A DNA stretch of 64,000 bases, taken from the NCBI GenBank assembly GCA_036362985.1, contig JAYGXS010000008.1:6487794-6551793 (forward strand). Reading direction: 5' to 3'. Shown here one piece after another: positions 21,701 through 32,489 of the stretch. The first letter of the stretch is position 1; every line of letters starts with the position of its first letter. Both the position numbers and the translations under genes were made by a program. The stretch is from Ligula intestinalis (taxonomy: Eukaryota; Platyhelminthes; Cestoda; Diphyllobothriidea; Diphyllobothriidae). The notes beneath the pieces are model-generated. The model was given only the letters and a program-made list of their open reading frames with translations. It had not been told where the DNA came from and searched no databases.

Positions 21701-22189
21701 CAGTAATGTCCTTTCTAGCAATTCTGTCTTGCTTGACTTGCGATTTAGGGAAACGTTCTTCTTGTCGATTGTACTACTTGCGACATATGATCCGAGCCAG
21801 AGACTATAACAGTTCGTTAAGTGTCGCGGCTTGATAAGGTTACCTGCTGAAGGTTTCGCTTAGACTTAGTAGTCAGTTTATTGCTGGGTTCAATTACCCG
21901 CAAGTGGTCTGAGGGTCAGGCTGCTTCGACTTCTTCTTAGCGTGGCCTGTGGCACGCACTCTCACCCGTGAAGAGTGCAACGCTGCCATCCTTTGTGTGA
22001 AATCCTAATGTTTGCGTTTGTGTACGGTCAAGGTCGTGCATTTTGTATCCAAATACGACGCTATTAGGCATGTCAGGCACCGCGCCCATTCCTCCGGCGG
22101 TAGAATACTACTTTCGGTCATAGCTCAGCCCGCGAAAGCGTCATCCTTCTGTAATACAGGATTGCGTGTACTAAAGAGAATACAATCGG

Positions 22190-22700
22190 GGAAATACAAA
22201 TGAAAGGAACTATAAATATGAAATAAAGTTAATATAAGTAAGAAACAGGTGTAAATATTTAAAGAATCTAATGTTTGTTACCAAAAAAGTCAATAATTTA
22301 AATGCTCATTTGTGCAAATAATGGAAAATGACTTAATTAGGAAAAAAGCTGATTTTAACACGTAAATAAAAGTAAGATAAATTCAATTTAGTAAAAAATA
22401 ATCTTCAACTTAAGTGAAAATAATGAGCATAGTAAGCAACTGAAAACTTAACTGTAAACTGTACTTAAATGTAAATTAATTAAACAAATAAGAGAAAATG
22501 AACTAAACTCAGGTTGTTGCGCCTGTTAATTGAAGGTGTGCGCGGCGCTTCACGCAGTAAACTGTACTTATCTAAATCTAGAACGATAAGTTGGACCTCA
22601 TTTAAGTTGAAGTAGATGAACTTCTTACAACTTATTCTTTTCAGGAATATAAGGATAGCCAATAAAATAAAGAGTATAAACATGTCTTGGAATAGCCTGT
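22190..22700 (+). repeat. A-rich tract plus K-family-like end, second copy
   Basis: It has the same order as 10925-11420: an A-rich region with AAATAATGAG and CTTAACTGTAAACTGTAC words, then TTAATTGAAGGTGTGCGCGG, then CTTATCTAAATCTAGAACG and a CCTCATTTAAGTTGAAGTA box. The K element at 37757-38250 contains the same second half (CTTATCTAACTCCAAAACGG, CCTCAGGTAAGTTGAAGTA). Confidence 0.5.
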
Positions 22701-22857
22701 GATTACCTATGATAAAGGCTTCCCGAAAGAATCCAAAACATTAGAAAAATAATATTCTTGTCCCAATGCTCGCATCGTCTTCTTATTCTGAAAGTAAAAC
22801 TGATTAAAAATGTTCAAACTCGTCACACCCAGTAAATTAGAATTAAGTAACAAATTC

Positions 22858-23190
22858 AAGTCAAGTTAGGCACACGAAATTTTCGATTAATTCACCATTA
22901 TAAATATACAATAACATGACGGCGGGTTGAGCTAATGGAAGTTTTAGGCAAACCAAGCAGTGGTAACAAGGCTGAAGAGGAAATAGAGGTGTGAAGGGCT
23001 CAAAAGGGATCAGATTCTAGTCCACCACTTTGATCCCTTCACACCTCTATTCCCTCTTCGGCCTTGTTACGACTGATTGGTTTGCCTAAAACTTCCGTTA
23101 ACTCTACCCTCCGTCATGTTATTGCATTTTTCTGATGGTGAATTAATCGAAAATTTTCTTTCTTCTAACTTGACTTGAATGCTTACATGA
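22858..23190. repeat. Long near-perfect palindrome (two HB repeats head to head)
   Basis: The left arm (about 22858-23005) and right arm (about 23025-23185) are reverse complements with few mismatches. GTCAAGTTAGxxxxACGAAATTTTCG pairs with the CGAAAATTTTCTTTCTTCTAACTTGAC side. TTTTAGGCAAACCAAxCAG pairs with TGATTGGTTTGCCTAAAA, and GAGGTGTGAAGGG pairs with CCCTTCACACCTC. The centre is about 20-40 bp around GATTCTAGTCCACCAC. Each arm is an HB unit (see 18655-18860 and 29080-29280). No coding capacity. Confidence 0.75.
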
Positions 23191-23439
23191 GTATCATCGC
23201 TGAACTTAAGTAACGAATGTCAGTGAATTTCTGTGTTTATTAAAGTCGCGCTGTTTTGTCGAGAAAACATTAGACAGATTCAAAAATTTCAGAAACCCAA
23301 ACTAAGGATTCCACGGCTAGGGCCAGTCACCTGACGGGCGTGGACAGTAGCCATTGCTGGGAATGGGACGTTGGATCGAGGTCCAACCAATTGTCCCCCC
23401 CCTGTAAGCAAACAAACAACGCACTTGAAGTTCAGAAGA

Positions 23440-23545
23440 AGATGACTCGATCGCTGGAACAAAACTTTTATTCGCCTTACGTTTTAATATCTGTCGTGGA
23501 TTTGTCATCAGAGACAAAGTCAGAGAGCAATAGCAGATAAGTTAG
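23440..23545 (-). repeat. PLE LTR-like end with hammerhead-like motif
   Basis: The minus strand reads CTCTGATGAC, a degenerate hairpin, ATTAAAACG, AAGGCGAATAAA, then TTTTGTTCCAGCGATCGAGT. The paralogue at 32115-32225 preserves the same order. CTGATGA is intact, but the GAAAC box is mutated. Both are followed by the AATAAA and TTCCAGCGATCGAGTC segment found next to PLE 3' ends at about 30110 and 63035. Confidence 0.45.
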
Positions 23546-24930
23546 CGTATGCACAGGGGTTTGCAGTATTTTGAGGATAGAGTCATAACTGCAAACATAA
23601 AACGACAATTCACGGTAACTGCCTTCTTGCGTGTTAGTGCTTTGTTGCACAGCATGCCGGCTCCGACCTGCTGACCTTTGATCACGCGTGGTGGACTCAG
23701 GCGTGATGATTGCCCCTCTCGGAAGCTATCGGCCGCCTGTCTCGTACCACTTGGAATTGGAGTCGCACACAGACCAGAATAAACCATAAGGAGTCAGATC
23801 GCTTTATGTGAACCTCTCATCTCGTTGGGCTCAATCGAGTAGCGCCAGCACCCACTAAGTGGTATTGTCGATAGTTTTATTTGGTCTGTAATGCTAGTCT
23901 ATAATAAAATATACAGATAAACAAAAGTGACAGGATGCACAACATATCAGGAAAATCACAGCCCACCTAAAAAACGGACTGCCTTCAGTCGTACGCGTGC
24001 ACTTCTGCGCAGGAAATCGTACAGATATGTAAATATTATAAGGAAAATTCGGCATACTGTCTAGTTTAATAAAACTAACTTGCTGCTTAACCATCTTGTT
24101 TCATGGAATACAAAAAAGTCAGCATTATTTTAAATGCGACGAATTTGTTTTGGATGTGAACTGGATCTTTTCTAAAACATGCCGAAGCTCAGACGAACAA
24201 AAGCATTTGATAGAAATAATAAAGGTTTATGTTCAAAGTTAAAATATTCTCCCTGATAAAGAAAATTGAAGACATATTCTTAATGTCTGCAGGAAATTCC
24301 CTGGAACGGACCAGATGGATTATTAAGATGTCTTAATTTAAAGTGTCTAACGAGTAGGATTTTTAATTTGTTTTTATCAAGTTTGATGACTAAGGGCACG
24401 CAACTGTTTAAATCAAACAGAAAATGCACAGATTTAATGCAATATGGCGAAAAAAAGATATAAAATATGTAAGTTGTAATGCAAGAACAACCTCCAGAAC
24501 TGGCGTGTAGTCTTCTGAACTCGGCTAGTAGCCCTGTAACAACTAATATTATCAAGAGAGTGATATAATGGAAGACGACGGATACAACTAGAGTGGTTAA
24601 TTTCAGCTCCTTAGCCGTAACCATTCGGCTATGCCCAACGCTATGTTTACCTTGGGCGACGGTCGGTGACCGCTAATAAGTCAACAATGAGTTGTCTTAT
24701 CTCCGCTGTCTCTGCGTGTATTCCGTTCTGACTATAAAAATCGATACTGAAGGAGACTATGTCTCAGCGTGCAGTGGGATAAATTATTCCTGCAATTTCA
24801 TCAAAAAAGGCTCTCTAAGATCATTGATTGATATGATCCCAAGTAAAAAGATAACGAGCCCGTCCTCGGTGTCTGAACTACCACAATTTTATCCAAAAGC
24901 CTAGAGTACTCGTTTCAAGGCCTGAACAAT
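23545..24930. other. No gene recognised
   Basis: Short frames on the minus strand (for example 23542-23787 and 24280-24624) lack recognisable motifs. The latter has two hydrophobic stretches but no support from repeats or known families. The composition is ordinary for the window. Confidence 0.3.
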
Positions 24931-27900
24931 GTTTGATTGAAGGCGAGATGCTGATGCCATGTGATAAACTATTGCGAGATAATTTGCCTTGGTCAATTTA
25001 TGTCACTTAATGATTAACGTTTTTTTATATTATGATATTCCTGTTTTCTCGAAATAGCATCAAGCATCTTTTTCTTGCAGCTTATTTCAATTTTTGTAGC
25101 GGTAACTTTGAGTCTTAAATGATGCATTTTGCACAAGTTCTTATTCGTATTACGTAGTTTATAATCATAGAAATAGCAAATTTCTTCTTTAAAAAGTATA
25201 TGCAGCGTTGTATTTCGTTTCAGTTGGACAAGCATGACGTCACCATAACCCTTCCACCCAATCCCCCCCTTTCCCTCCTCCGTCCGTTGTAACCTCTGCC
25301 TCCAAAACATCTAGTGCGACATTCCCAGCCCTCACTTTTAATTTAGTCTGACGACGAACACGTGATACTTGTTCGAAAATTCACGAGTACAACTCGATTT
25401 TCCGAAGATCTTCTTTCTTTTCATACAAGACTATGTACAGATCAAGTTGTAAGTTTTCCGAAAGTCATTTCCCATCGCCAGCGGAAAAGTTAATCCAATG
25501 CTCCTTTTTTCTCTCCGAACAAAACAAATGGCTCAAACAAACGACAACAAAAGGTACTTAATGTTGCATAATCTTTATTTACATGTACAAATGGCATTTT
25601 AAATGACGCAAAAAACATTTCAATCCATTTGCCATAATTGATTGATTATTGTGTTAGAAAATAAGCGAAAAGACTCCTTCCGAAAACAGATGATGGCACT
25701 GGCGATTGCCTATTTGTATCGGGTTGGAGACTGGCAGCGAAAATATTATACCTTCTTTCTAAGTGACAGAAATTGAACTATAGATGTAACAGCAGCTTCT
25801 CCTTCATTCTTGTTTTTTTTCAGTCATTCGCAACTTTTGCCAACGCTTGTGAACGGAGAAAGACAACTAATCATGCAAAATTATTTCCCATGGTCAACAA
25901 AATTGGAAGGGAAGATTGTTCATTTCATTTGGAATGTGAGCTATGGATAGCATAGCTGCTTCCCGGTCACCCATGGTTTGTTTTCAGTCATTTGTAACTT
26001 TAGCCAACACCAGTCAATGAAAACAAAAATTAGCATGCTTAACCATTTCATGCAAGTAAGAACAGATAAAGGTCGTTTCAGGTGGTTCAGTGTCGCAGCA
26101 ACAAGCCAGAATGCCTCAGTTTTCACTGCTTTAGTCACTCTGTCATTCCTCGTTTTTCAGCTTCGTTTAAACCAGATAGACAGGGTCAATGGTGACATGT
26201 CTGACCAGCACACGCGACAAACTAAAAATGTTTTTGCGCATAAAACCAGTGCCAAACCCCACTGATGTGCCAGATAAATGTTTATTCGGTTGCTGCCCTA
26301 ACTTAGAAACTACAACATTCTAATCAATACTGTAAACAGCCTTTGAGTTTGCTGCGTCAGTTGATAAAAGAACACATTTTCATTGAACGACTCCTACTAA
26401 CGTACCCACAGGTCAAGCTCGTTAAATTTCATCCGCCGTACTGAAAGCTATTCGAGTGAAATGAAAAGAAAGTTGTTAGGACCCAGTAAAAGACGTAGAA
26501 GGCGCGTTTTCCGAAAAGGAGCTGATTATATGCTAATATTTAATTTCCTGTCCTGTCTGCAGTTCTTCTAAAAGCTCTGCCTTGAATTTTTTTTCCGATA
26601 TGATGTCCGTCAGCTTGATCAATAAACGCTTCTCTTCGATTGCTAATAAACAGTATCACAAACGAGAAGACAACGAGCCCTTTGCTCGATGGCTGGGCCG
26701 GTGGATTTCTGAACTTGGTATTATTGAATATGGCTGCCTGATAATGTGTTATTGACCAGAAATAGCTGTTCCCAGAAAATTCATCTTGGTCGCTGATCTC
26801 AGCCACTGCGTGCAGTTTAAAAATATCATCGAGCATCTTATTCTTCCAGGTTATTTCAATGTCTGTGACGGGGTTTTCAAGTCTTAAATGGTACAGTTTG
26901 CTATGTTTCGGTTTCAAGTGCAATCATATTTCTATCACGTAGCTAATAATGGTAGAAGTATTATTTTGCTGCTTTCAACAGTATAACTAGAGCTTTAGTC
27001 CTGACGCCAATTCCAGCGTTTTGTTTTTCTCACAAAAAGTGTTGCCTGGACATGAAGGGAATTGTCAGGTTATGAATAAATCAGGTTTCTTGGATTTTAA
27101 TCAGTATCACAGCAGTCAGGATAGTGTATCATACAAAAATTGTTGATGCAGGACGTAAGACAACCTCGGCTGCCGATCGGAGTTCAATGAGTCGACGTAT
27201 TGATTAGCAACTTGAATGCAGAGCCTTAAGCTCTACCCTGCAGGCTTTCTTTAGTAATTGTCTCATCTTTTGGCTGATGACTATAAAGCGCAACAAAATT
27301 AATTAACACCTTCGGTGATTAACAAATCTTCTTCTTTCTTATTTAAACATACCTCTGAAAATTGCCTATTCGCATCCGTTCGTGAAATAGGATTAATGTG
27401 TTAGAATATTTGAATATAGATTTCTTCCGAAACATAGGATGTGGTAATGGAAATCGCCGATTTGTATTGGGTTGAGGACCAGCCACGAAAATATAATACA
27501 AGCATGCTTAGTGACGAAATGTGAGCTACGGATGCCATAGCTGTTTCTCGTAGACCCATGGGGTTTTTATAAATTCATTCGTAACTTTCGCCAAGACCAG
27601 TTAACGGAGAAAAACAAATTAGCATGCTGAACCATTTCATGCGGTCCGCAAGTTTAAACTGCTAAAGGTCGTTTCAGCTGGATTCGTGACGCAGCAATAG
27701 GCCTGAGTGCCTCAGTTTGTAGTCCTATACCTCCTTTTTCGGCTTCGTTTAAATCTGATAGGTGGCTTCAGTGATTTCGTTTCCGACCAGCACACGCGAC
27801 AAAGTAAACTGACTCCTACGCATAACATGTGTGCTCAACCCTGCTGTTTTGCCAGACAGGTTTCGGTCGCAACTAGATAAAACCTACTGCATTCCAATCA

Positions 27901-29060
27901 ATACCGTAAACAGCTTTCAACCTTTTGGGCTTACTAAGACACTCAAAGCAGAACACGTCTGAAATCTTCCCGCAAGCGCACGCATACGTCAAGTTCGTGT
28001 TAGAGTCTGCGAGTGCAGATCACGTCGGAAACTCACCCTTTTCGCAGGAGGTTTGTTAAGTTAAGCCCCAGAAAACTGCGCTCTTCAGACCCGGCTACTT
28101 AGGGGGAAGAGAAATCTGAAAGGCCAGGGTGGTGGGAACAGTAAGTTCTGTATGGAAGGACGTGGAGAAGGGTTAGTAGGAATTTGACTGTCAGTCGAGC
28201 TATCAACCGCCGTCAACAGAGCCACCTCTGTGACCGCGGGAATCGCCACATCGTTTTGAGCAGAATTTGTGTGACTTGACAGGTTATCAGTCAGACAGAA
28301 TGGCTAGATGGTGACCTGCAGGCTGCCAGTGCTGTGGGTGTGATCTATGGCACATGCTTGCTTAAGCGGAGTTTATCACCACAGTTGGACCAAGCTGTTC
28401 TTCAGTTTACCTTTCTACGATCGTTAATAAACTTCAGCGCAATCGAGAAGGCAAAGAGCCCATTGCTCGATGGCTGGGGCGTTGGCCTTTTACTTAGGAT
28501 TACCGTATGAAGGTCTGAACTGTGTAAAAAAGATCTGATTTTCTGCAAATATGTATTATCACTCGAACTGCCTAACGTATTTGCTCGGATAAAAGAATGG
28601 AGCAAGGAATTAGAAAGCTGATTGGGCCCAGATGTTAGGAAACCATAGAGGGAAGATTGTTAAAGTGCATAGTATCTGGTTCCTAAACTCTCAGTGTAAT
28701 CGTACAAGCTGAACTGGGAGGATGCTTGACGTGTGTCTACAAAAACGTAGACTGACTATGCGGCGAAGTGATTTATTATCACTAGTCACAGTCAAGGTTT
28801 AAAATTCACAGCAATTTCAGCCTTTTTATTTCTCTACTTATGGTTTTGCCTTAACTTGGAGTGAATAGTCCGGGAATCGATAAACCACCTGTCTCTGATT
28901 TAAACCAAAATCTCAGTAGTCAGTATGGTGGACAATACAATAATAAGTCTTACCGGACGTAAGACAACCAAGATTGCGGACCAGAATTCAATCAATCGAT
29001 GTATCGATAAGGCGCTGCCACACAGAGCCTTACGCAGTATTCCAAAGCTTTCATTTTCAA
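24930..29060. repeat. Tandem segmental duplication, unit about 1.6-1.8 kb, about 2.5 copies
   Basis: Equivalent positions recur. GAGTCTTAAATGATGC (about 25110) matches CAAGTCTTAAATGGTAC (about 26878). ATGTGAGCTATGGAT (25933) matches ATGTGAGCTACGGAT (27519). CAGCACACGCGACAAA occurs at about 26207 and 27788. TTGCTCGATGGCTGGG occurs at about 26684 and 28464, and ACGTAAGACAACC at 27154 and 28962. Offsets are 1.58-1.81 kb, so indels have changed unit length. The second and third copies are partial. The content is of unknown type, and no transposon signature is visible at the ends. Confidence 0.65.
26540..26923 (-). CDS. Hypothetical frame in the tandem unit, unknown (127 aa)
   Basis: The minus-strand frame contains YHLRLENPVTDIEIT with WKNKMLDDI, and later PPAQPSSKGLVVFSFVI. 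Two related frames in the other units keep the same reading: HHLRLKVTATKIEIS with CKKKMLDAI at 25014-25310, and PTPQPSSNGLFAFSIAL at 28402-28605. Frame retention across diverged copies without gaps hints at coding, but the ATG-proximal part is not shared and no domain is recognised. A hydrophobic run (GLVVFSFVILFI) might be a membrane segment. It could equally be a repeat that happens to be open. Confidence 0.3.
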   Translation of the reverse strand: MHLKPKHSKLYHLRLENPVTDIEITWKNKMLDDIFKLHAVAEISDQDEFSGNSYFWSITHYQAAIFNNTKFRNPPAQPSSKGLVVFSFVILFISNRREAFIDQADGHHIGKKIQGRAFRRTADRTGN

Positions 29061-29079
29061 CTGTATAACTGCGCCCCTT

Positions 29080-29280
29080 TTATTAAGTTCAGCGATGATA
29101 CCCATTTAAGCATTCAAAAAGTCAAGATAGGCGAACGAACTTTTTCGATTAATTCATCATCAGGCATGTACAAAAATATATCGGGGGTAGAGTTAGCAAA
29201 AGTTTAAGCAACCAATCAACGGTATTTGAGGGGGGAGGGAAAGTTTTTAAGAGATCAAAAAGGGGACAGGCGGGACGTGG
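29080..29280 (-). repeat. HB-family repeat, inverted single copy
   Basis: The reverse complement gives ACCGTTGATTGGTTGCTTAAA, CTAACTCTACCCC, CTGATGATGAATTAATCGA and GTTCGTTCGCCTATCTTGACT, matching 18741-18840 and the palindrome arms at 22858-23190. A G-rich run (GAGGGGGGAGGGAAAG) flanks it at the same relative place as the C-rich run at 18665-18720. Confidence 0.6.
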
Positions 29281-29411
29281 GCGAACGTGTCTTATAATTA
29301 GTTCAGATCAACTGGTCGCGGCGTCTTGACACCGGTTGTCACTGTCTGCTCATCATCTCGCTGGATGCTAAAAGGTGTGCTGACGCAAGTTGAGTTTGAG
29401 TTTGTTCTCGG

Positions 29412-29640
29412 CTATGGGAGCCGTAGGGCCACGACGAAGGCCTTCTGTGCACAGAAGATCGGGTTTGTGAGTCGTATGGCCACGGCTTCTGCCGTCGCAA
29501 GTATTCGTTGACGCAGGAACTTGGAGTGTTTTACTGGTACTTCATACAAGACTCGAATTACTTGGTTAACGTCTACCCGGTGACCGCTATCAGCCAAATG
29601 AGACAAAATCGCACTAGATATTGACTTGACCTTGACTTTG
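29412..29640 (-). pseudogene. GIY-YIG endonuclease C-terminal fragment (retroelement, second lineage)
   Basis: The minus strand reads SISSAILSHLADSGHRVD, then FLRQRILATAEAVAIRLTNP and FCAQKAFVVALRLP. This matches fragments at 46215-46440 (STILAHLVDMDHLVD, LATTKAVAIQLENP, LCCQKK) and 46590-46797 (FFDTNHHVDTYEAF, RQRLLATVETVARVLTN). It is the region following the YVGRT and EHxP part of a GIY-YIG nuclease (compare 49070-49420). A PLE-type origin is likely. It interrupts or abuts the plus-strand PLE end that begins at 29661. Confidence 0.6.
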
Positions 29641-29660
29641 TTTAGCCAGACTAAAGCATA

Positions 29661-30140
29661 GCGCCAGCGTACAGGGCCTTACGCTATTGCAAACGATCAC
29701 ATCCAGACACCCGCCGTAATCAATTGGCCCAACGTCCTCCATAATCATTCCACTTTTGATGCTGACGTGGCCATTTGGCGCCCAAGCCTACATAATCCCC
29801 CTCTTCTCATCCCCCTTCTCTTCTACTATGATTTTTCAAATTGCCCATCCCTTCCACCATAGCTATTACTTGTTTTGTTGACGATTCTATTTCTGAAAAT
29901 ATTTCCACCCAACTTGTCAATCTTGCCTACTGGCACAGGCTAGTACAGCCTTCAGTGGCAAGTCGGCAGCACACAATAATTTATTTTCTGCAAGTTCAAA
30001 ATTTAGGTTATTGTACACACGCTCCAAGTAGCTTCCACATTTGTTACTGTTTCTCCACCTCTTACGATGGGCTCTTGTAAGAGCTCGAAAGCTCAGGAAA
30101 AGTAAATTTTGTTCCAGCGATCGACCATATGTCTCCTTTA
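29661..30140 (+). mobile_element. Penelope-like element 3' end with LTR-like terminus
   Basis: Plus-strand codons from 29661 read APAYRALRYCKRSHPD, then NQLAQRPP and TAA (29742-29744). They are the same last codons as the minus-strand PLE at 63415-64000. The downstream 390 bp align throughout with the reverse complement of 63000-63415: GACGTGGCCATTTGGCGCCC, ACTTGTTTTGTTGACGATTC and GGCAAGTCGGCAGCACACA. The alignment ends in GATGGGCTCTTGTAAGAGCT, CGAAAGCTCAGG and TTTTGTTCCAGCGATCG. The 5' part was lost where the minus-strand GIY-YIG fragment at 29412-29640 begins. Confidence 0.8.
30055..30125 (+). repeat. Hammerhead-like stem-loop in PLE terminus
   Basis: After CTTACGAT, GGGCTC pairs with GAGCTC across a TTGTAA loop and is followed by GAAA and GCTCAGG. 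In the hammerhead scheme (CUGANGA, stem II, GAAA), stem II and the GAAA box are present, but the first box is mutated (CTTACGA) and one extra base lies before the stem. PLE termini are known to carry hammerhead ribozymes. This copy looks decayed. Confidence 0.4.
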
Positions 30141-30269
30141 ACAATTGAAATTCTCATAGTTGCTTCTACATGACTTTTATAGAGACACGAGGACATTTTT
30201 TGTTCTCTGGAAAAGTATAGCTAAAAAGTTTCTTGCTTATAGTAATGCCTATTCATAATGCAACATGAA

Positions 30270-30490
30270 TAAACGGCAAGTTTTGATCCGCAACGGTCAA
30301 TATTTTAGTTCATTCCTTGGTAATAAAGTAACATCGGATTTTACCAAATCCTGTGCCTATTCCTCTTGGCCTTAATAAACTGGTCTGAAATGAAATTTGT
30401 TCGAGTGAATAGCATTTTGCACCTCACGTCACTACAATGAACGAAATAAACGGTCTTAAGTGTGTGCTAAGCCATCCCTTAAATTTCTAT
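30270..30490 (+). repeat. Dispersed repeat shared with 50560-50780
   Basis: TTTTGATCCGCAACG and AATAAACxGxCTxAAxTxTxTGCTxAGCCATCCCTT match TTTTGATCCGCAGCG (about 50610) and the segment ending TGCTGAGCCATCCCTT (about 50780). About 60-65% of bases look shared over 220 bp. No coding potential. Confidence 0.35.
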
Positions 30491-30639
30491 ATTAATAAAC
30501 CGGTAGGAAAGGCAACCTGCTTTATATTCCTCGAACAGAAGCGAATAAGTTACGCGTGTAATTTTTGGGATGATGCAATCGCTACCAACACTCTGCTTCG
30601 CAGCAGATGCATTCATATCTCATTTGTTCACTTCGTGCA

Positions 30640-31045
30640 CTGAAAGATATATCGGCACTCGCACATCCTTCACGAGTTTGTATTTGCGATGCGGGAGAAA
30701 GGCATGACTATAACTAAACTGTCTGGGTTGGCAATAATGATGATGTATAGTGCGCGGGCAGTCTAGTCACACTAGGAACAACACGATGAACGTTCTAAGG
30801 TCAGGATAGTAGGCTTCAATTCACACTCAATTTTAGCCAAAGCAGATGTCCCCGAATTCTACACAATAGCTCGTTGGCTCGGAGGTGAGCTATTACAATA
30901 CCTGAGGCCAGGTATCGCTTACTAGTGACGAGTAAGGAGCTAGGAATTGTCATTCCAGTCTTCCCGTTCTTGGATGGTAGTGGTTGTTTTTGTTGTTTGC
31001 GACAAATTATTCAATTACCTACCGGTATTTTCATTTACTACGACC
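30640..31045 (+). repeat. PLE LTR-like region, copy 1 (matches 31735-32070)
   Basis: Matching segments are GCxTGACTATxACT with CTGxxTGG (30703 and 31745), GGCTTCAATTCA with CTCAATTTTAGC (30813 and 31855), TATCGCTTxCTAxTGA (30912 and 31955) and CCAGTCTxCxCG. The first part also contains a module found at 37235, 39790, 43430, 51990 and inverted at 58060. Confidence 0.5.
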
Positions 31046-31109
31046 ACACCGACCGTCCAATTAATTATCACGAATAGAAGCAAATATGCGTACCCCATGT
31101 TCTTGCTGT

Positions 31110-31200
31110 GGAGAAGAAGACGCGATCACTGGAACGACAATTTTATTCTTCTGAGCTTTCGGCTCTACACGAAAAGCCATCGCCAGAGAAAATGAGAAAG
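31110..31200 (-). repeat. PLE terminus with hammerhead-like stem-loop
   Basis: The minus strand reads CTGGCGATGGCTTTTCGTGT, then AGAGCCGAAAGCTCAGAAGA, then AATAAAATTGTCGTTCCAG and TGATCGCG. This corresponds to the terminus at 30055-30125. The stem and the GAAA box persist, and CTGATGA has become CTGGCGA. Confidence 0.4.
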
Positions 31201-31340
31201 CGGCAAACGTTGGTACGTGCAAATAGGGTTGGGAGGGGTTTGGCACTTGTGATTGGTCTATGCCCACGCCACGTCCATGCTCACGCCATCTTATCGTGTC
31301 TAGGCCGCGCGCGCGCCCCTGGAGTTGTGGCGCGTCACCT

Positions 31341-31735
31341 TTACGTGGCAGCATGCGTGCTTGGACAGGAACTGGGCCGTGATTTCTGGTCGCGAGCACG
31401 GACGGCAGAATAGCAGGGCGGTATATCCACATGCCTGTTGATGAAGTTGGAGTCTGATATCCAGGCCTCCACTAGTGCTCGTCTCGTCTTATTAGCGGCA
31501 CGTCCCATTATCCATGTGCCTGAGAAGTCAAATTTGTGACCTTCTTCCAGAGTGTGGGTTGCGATCTGGGACAGTGGGTCGCCTCTCCGCACTGCCCGTT
31601 TGTGCTCCGTTATTCGCGGGTTAAGTCATGGCCCAGTCTGCCCTGTATAATGGCAAGAACACTTCTGACATTGCATACGGATAATGGCACGCGCCGCTAT
31701 TAAGACGCGGCAACAAGTTTGTGCCTGCGGTGCAG
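31341..31735 (-). pseudogene. PLE GIY-YIG endonuclease fragment
   Basis: The minus strand encodes KCSCHYTGQTG (the YIG-like box of PLE endonucleases), a TGA at 31626-31628, then RITEHKRAVRRGDPLSQIA, THTLEEGHKFDF, MGRAANKTRRALVEAWISDS and FINRHVDIPPCY. It ends near 31341. Only one stop interrupts an otherwise continuous C-terminal half, so it is among the better preserved endonuclease pieces. RT sequence is not attached. Confidence 0.8.
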
Positions 31736-32114
31736 GTAACAGGGGTGACTATGACTCAACATTCTAGGTTGTCAACAGCAATGAGCTCTAGAACGCGGGC
31801 GGGCAGGTTGCAACAGAAACCGCACGATCATTGTTCTAAGGTAAAGAGAGCGGGCTTCAATTCATGCTCAATTTTAGCAAACACAGATATCCACAAATGC
31901 TAAACAGCAGGTCGCTGTTTCGTACACGAGTTTCTACAGCACCTTGGGCTACGTATCGCTTCCTAATGATGAGATAGGAGCAGTAAATTACCACTCCAGT
32001 CTGCTCGGTTTTTGTCAGTAATTTGTTTTCTGCGACCTGCTACTTCAACTGCGTACCGAGCTTGTCAATTAATAAGACAAAACAAACTATCTGCAGGGCT
32101 GAACTGTGAATGGG

Positions 32115-32225
32115 AGTTATAAAGAAGAAGATGACTCGATCGCTGGGACAATACATTTATTCGCTTGATGGTTTGAGATCCGTCGCGGACTCGTCATCAG
32201 AGACATAGTCAGAGAGCAGTAGCGG
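32115..32225 (-). repeat. PLE terminus with CTGATGA and a 6-bp stem
   Basis: The minus strand reads CTGATGAC, GAGTCC, GCGACG, GATCTC, AAACC, then AAGCGAATAAATG and TGTCCCAGCGATCGAGTC. CTGATGA is intact, the following arms pair partially, and GAAAC has become CAAAC. It pairs with the copy at 23440-23545. Confidence 0.4.
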
Positions 32226-32489
32226 ATACGAGGAGTTATCTCAGCCAGTCTGCGCAAACTGAATTGACTATTCTTTATTCATAATTAAATATGCAATGCG
32301 CAGGAAACCCTAAGTCATCATCCAATGTTTGACCTTTCACCACGTAGCCAGTTTCTACCTTAAACGTCCTAAACTAAGCCGAATTACTTCCTCATCACGT
32401 TGCTCGTTATCCTGTAATAAAAGTAAAAGCACTTAAATTATCGCTCTATCTAAAGGTACATTTTTCTGCCGCAGCGATGGTTTGCCCAA

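Noticed and set aside
25978..26265. 95-codon plus-strand frame in the 25-kb tandem unit
   Set aside because: The corresponding region of the second unit (27560-27830) contains stops and frame changes, so the frame is not conserved.
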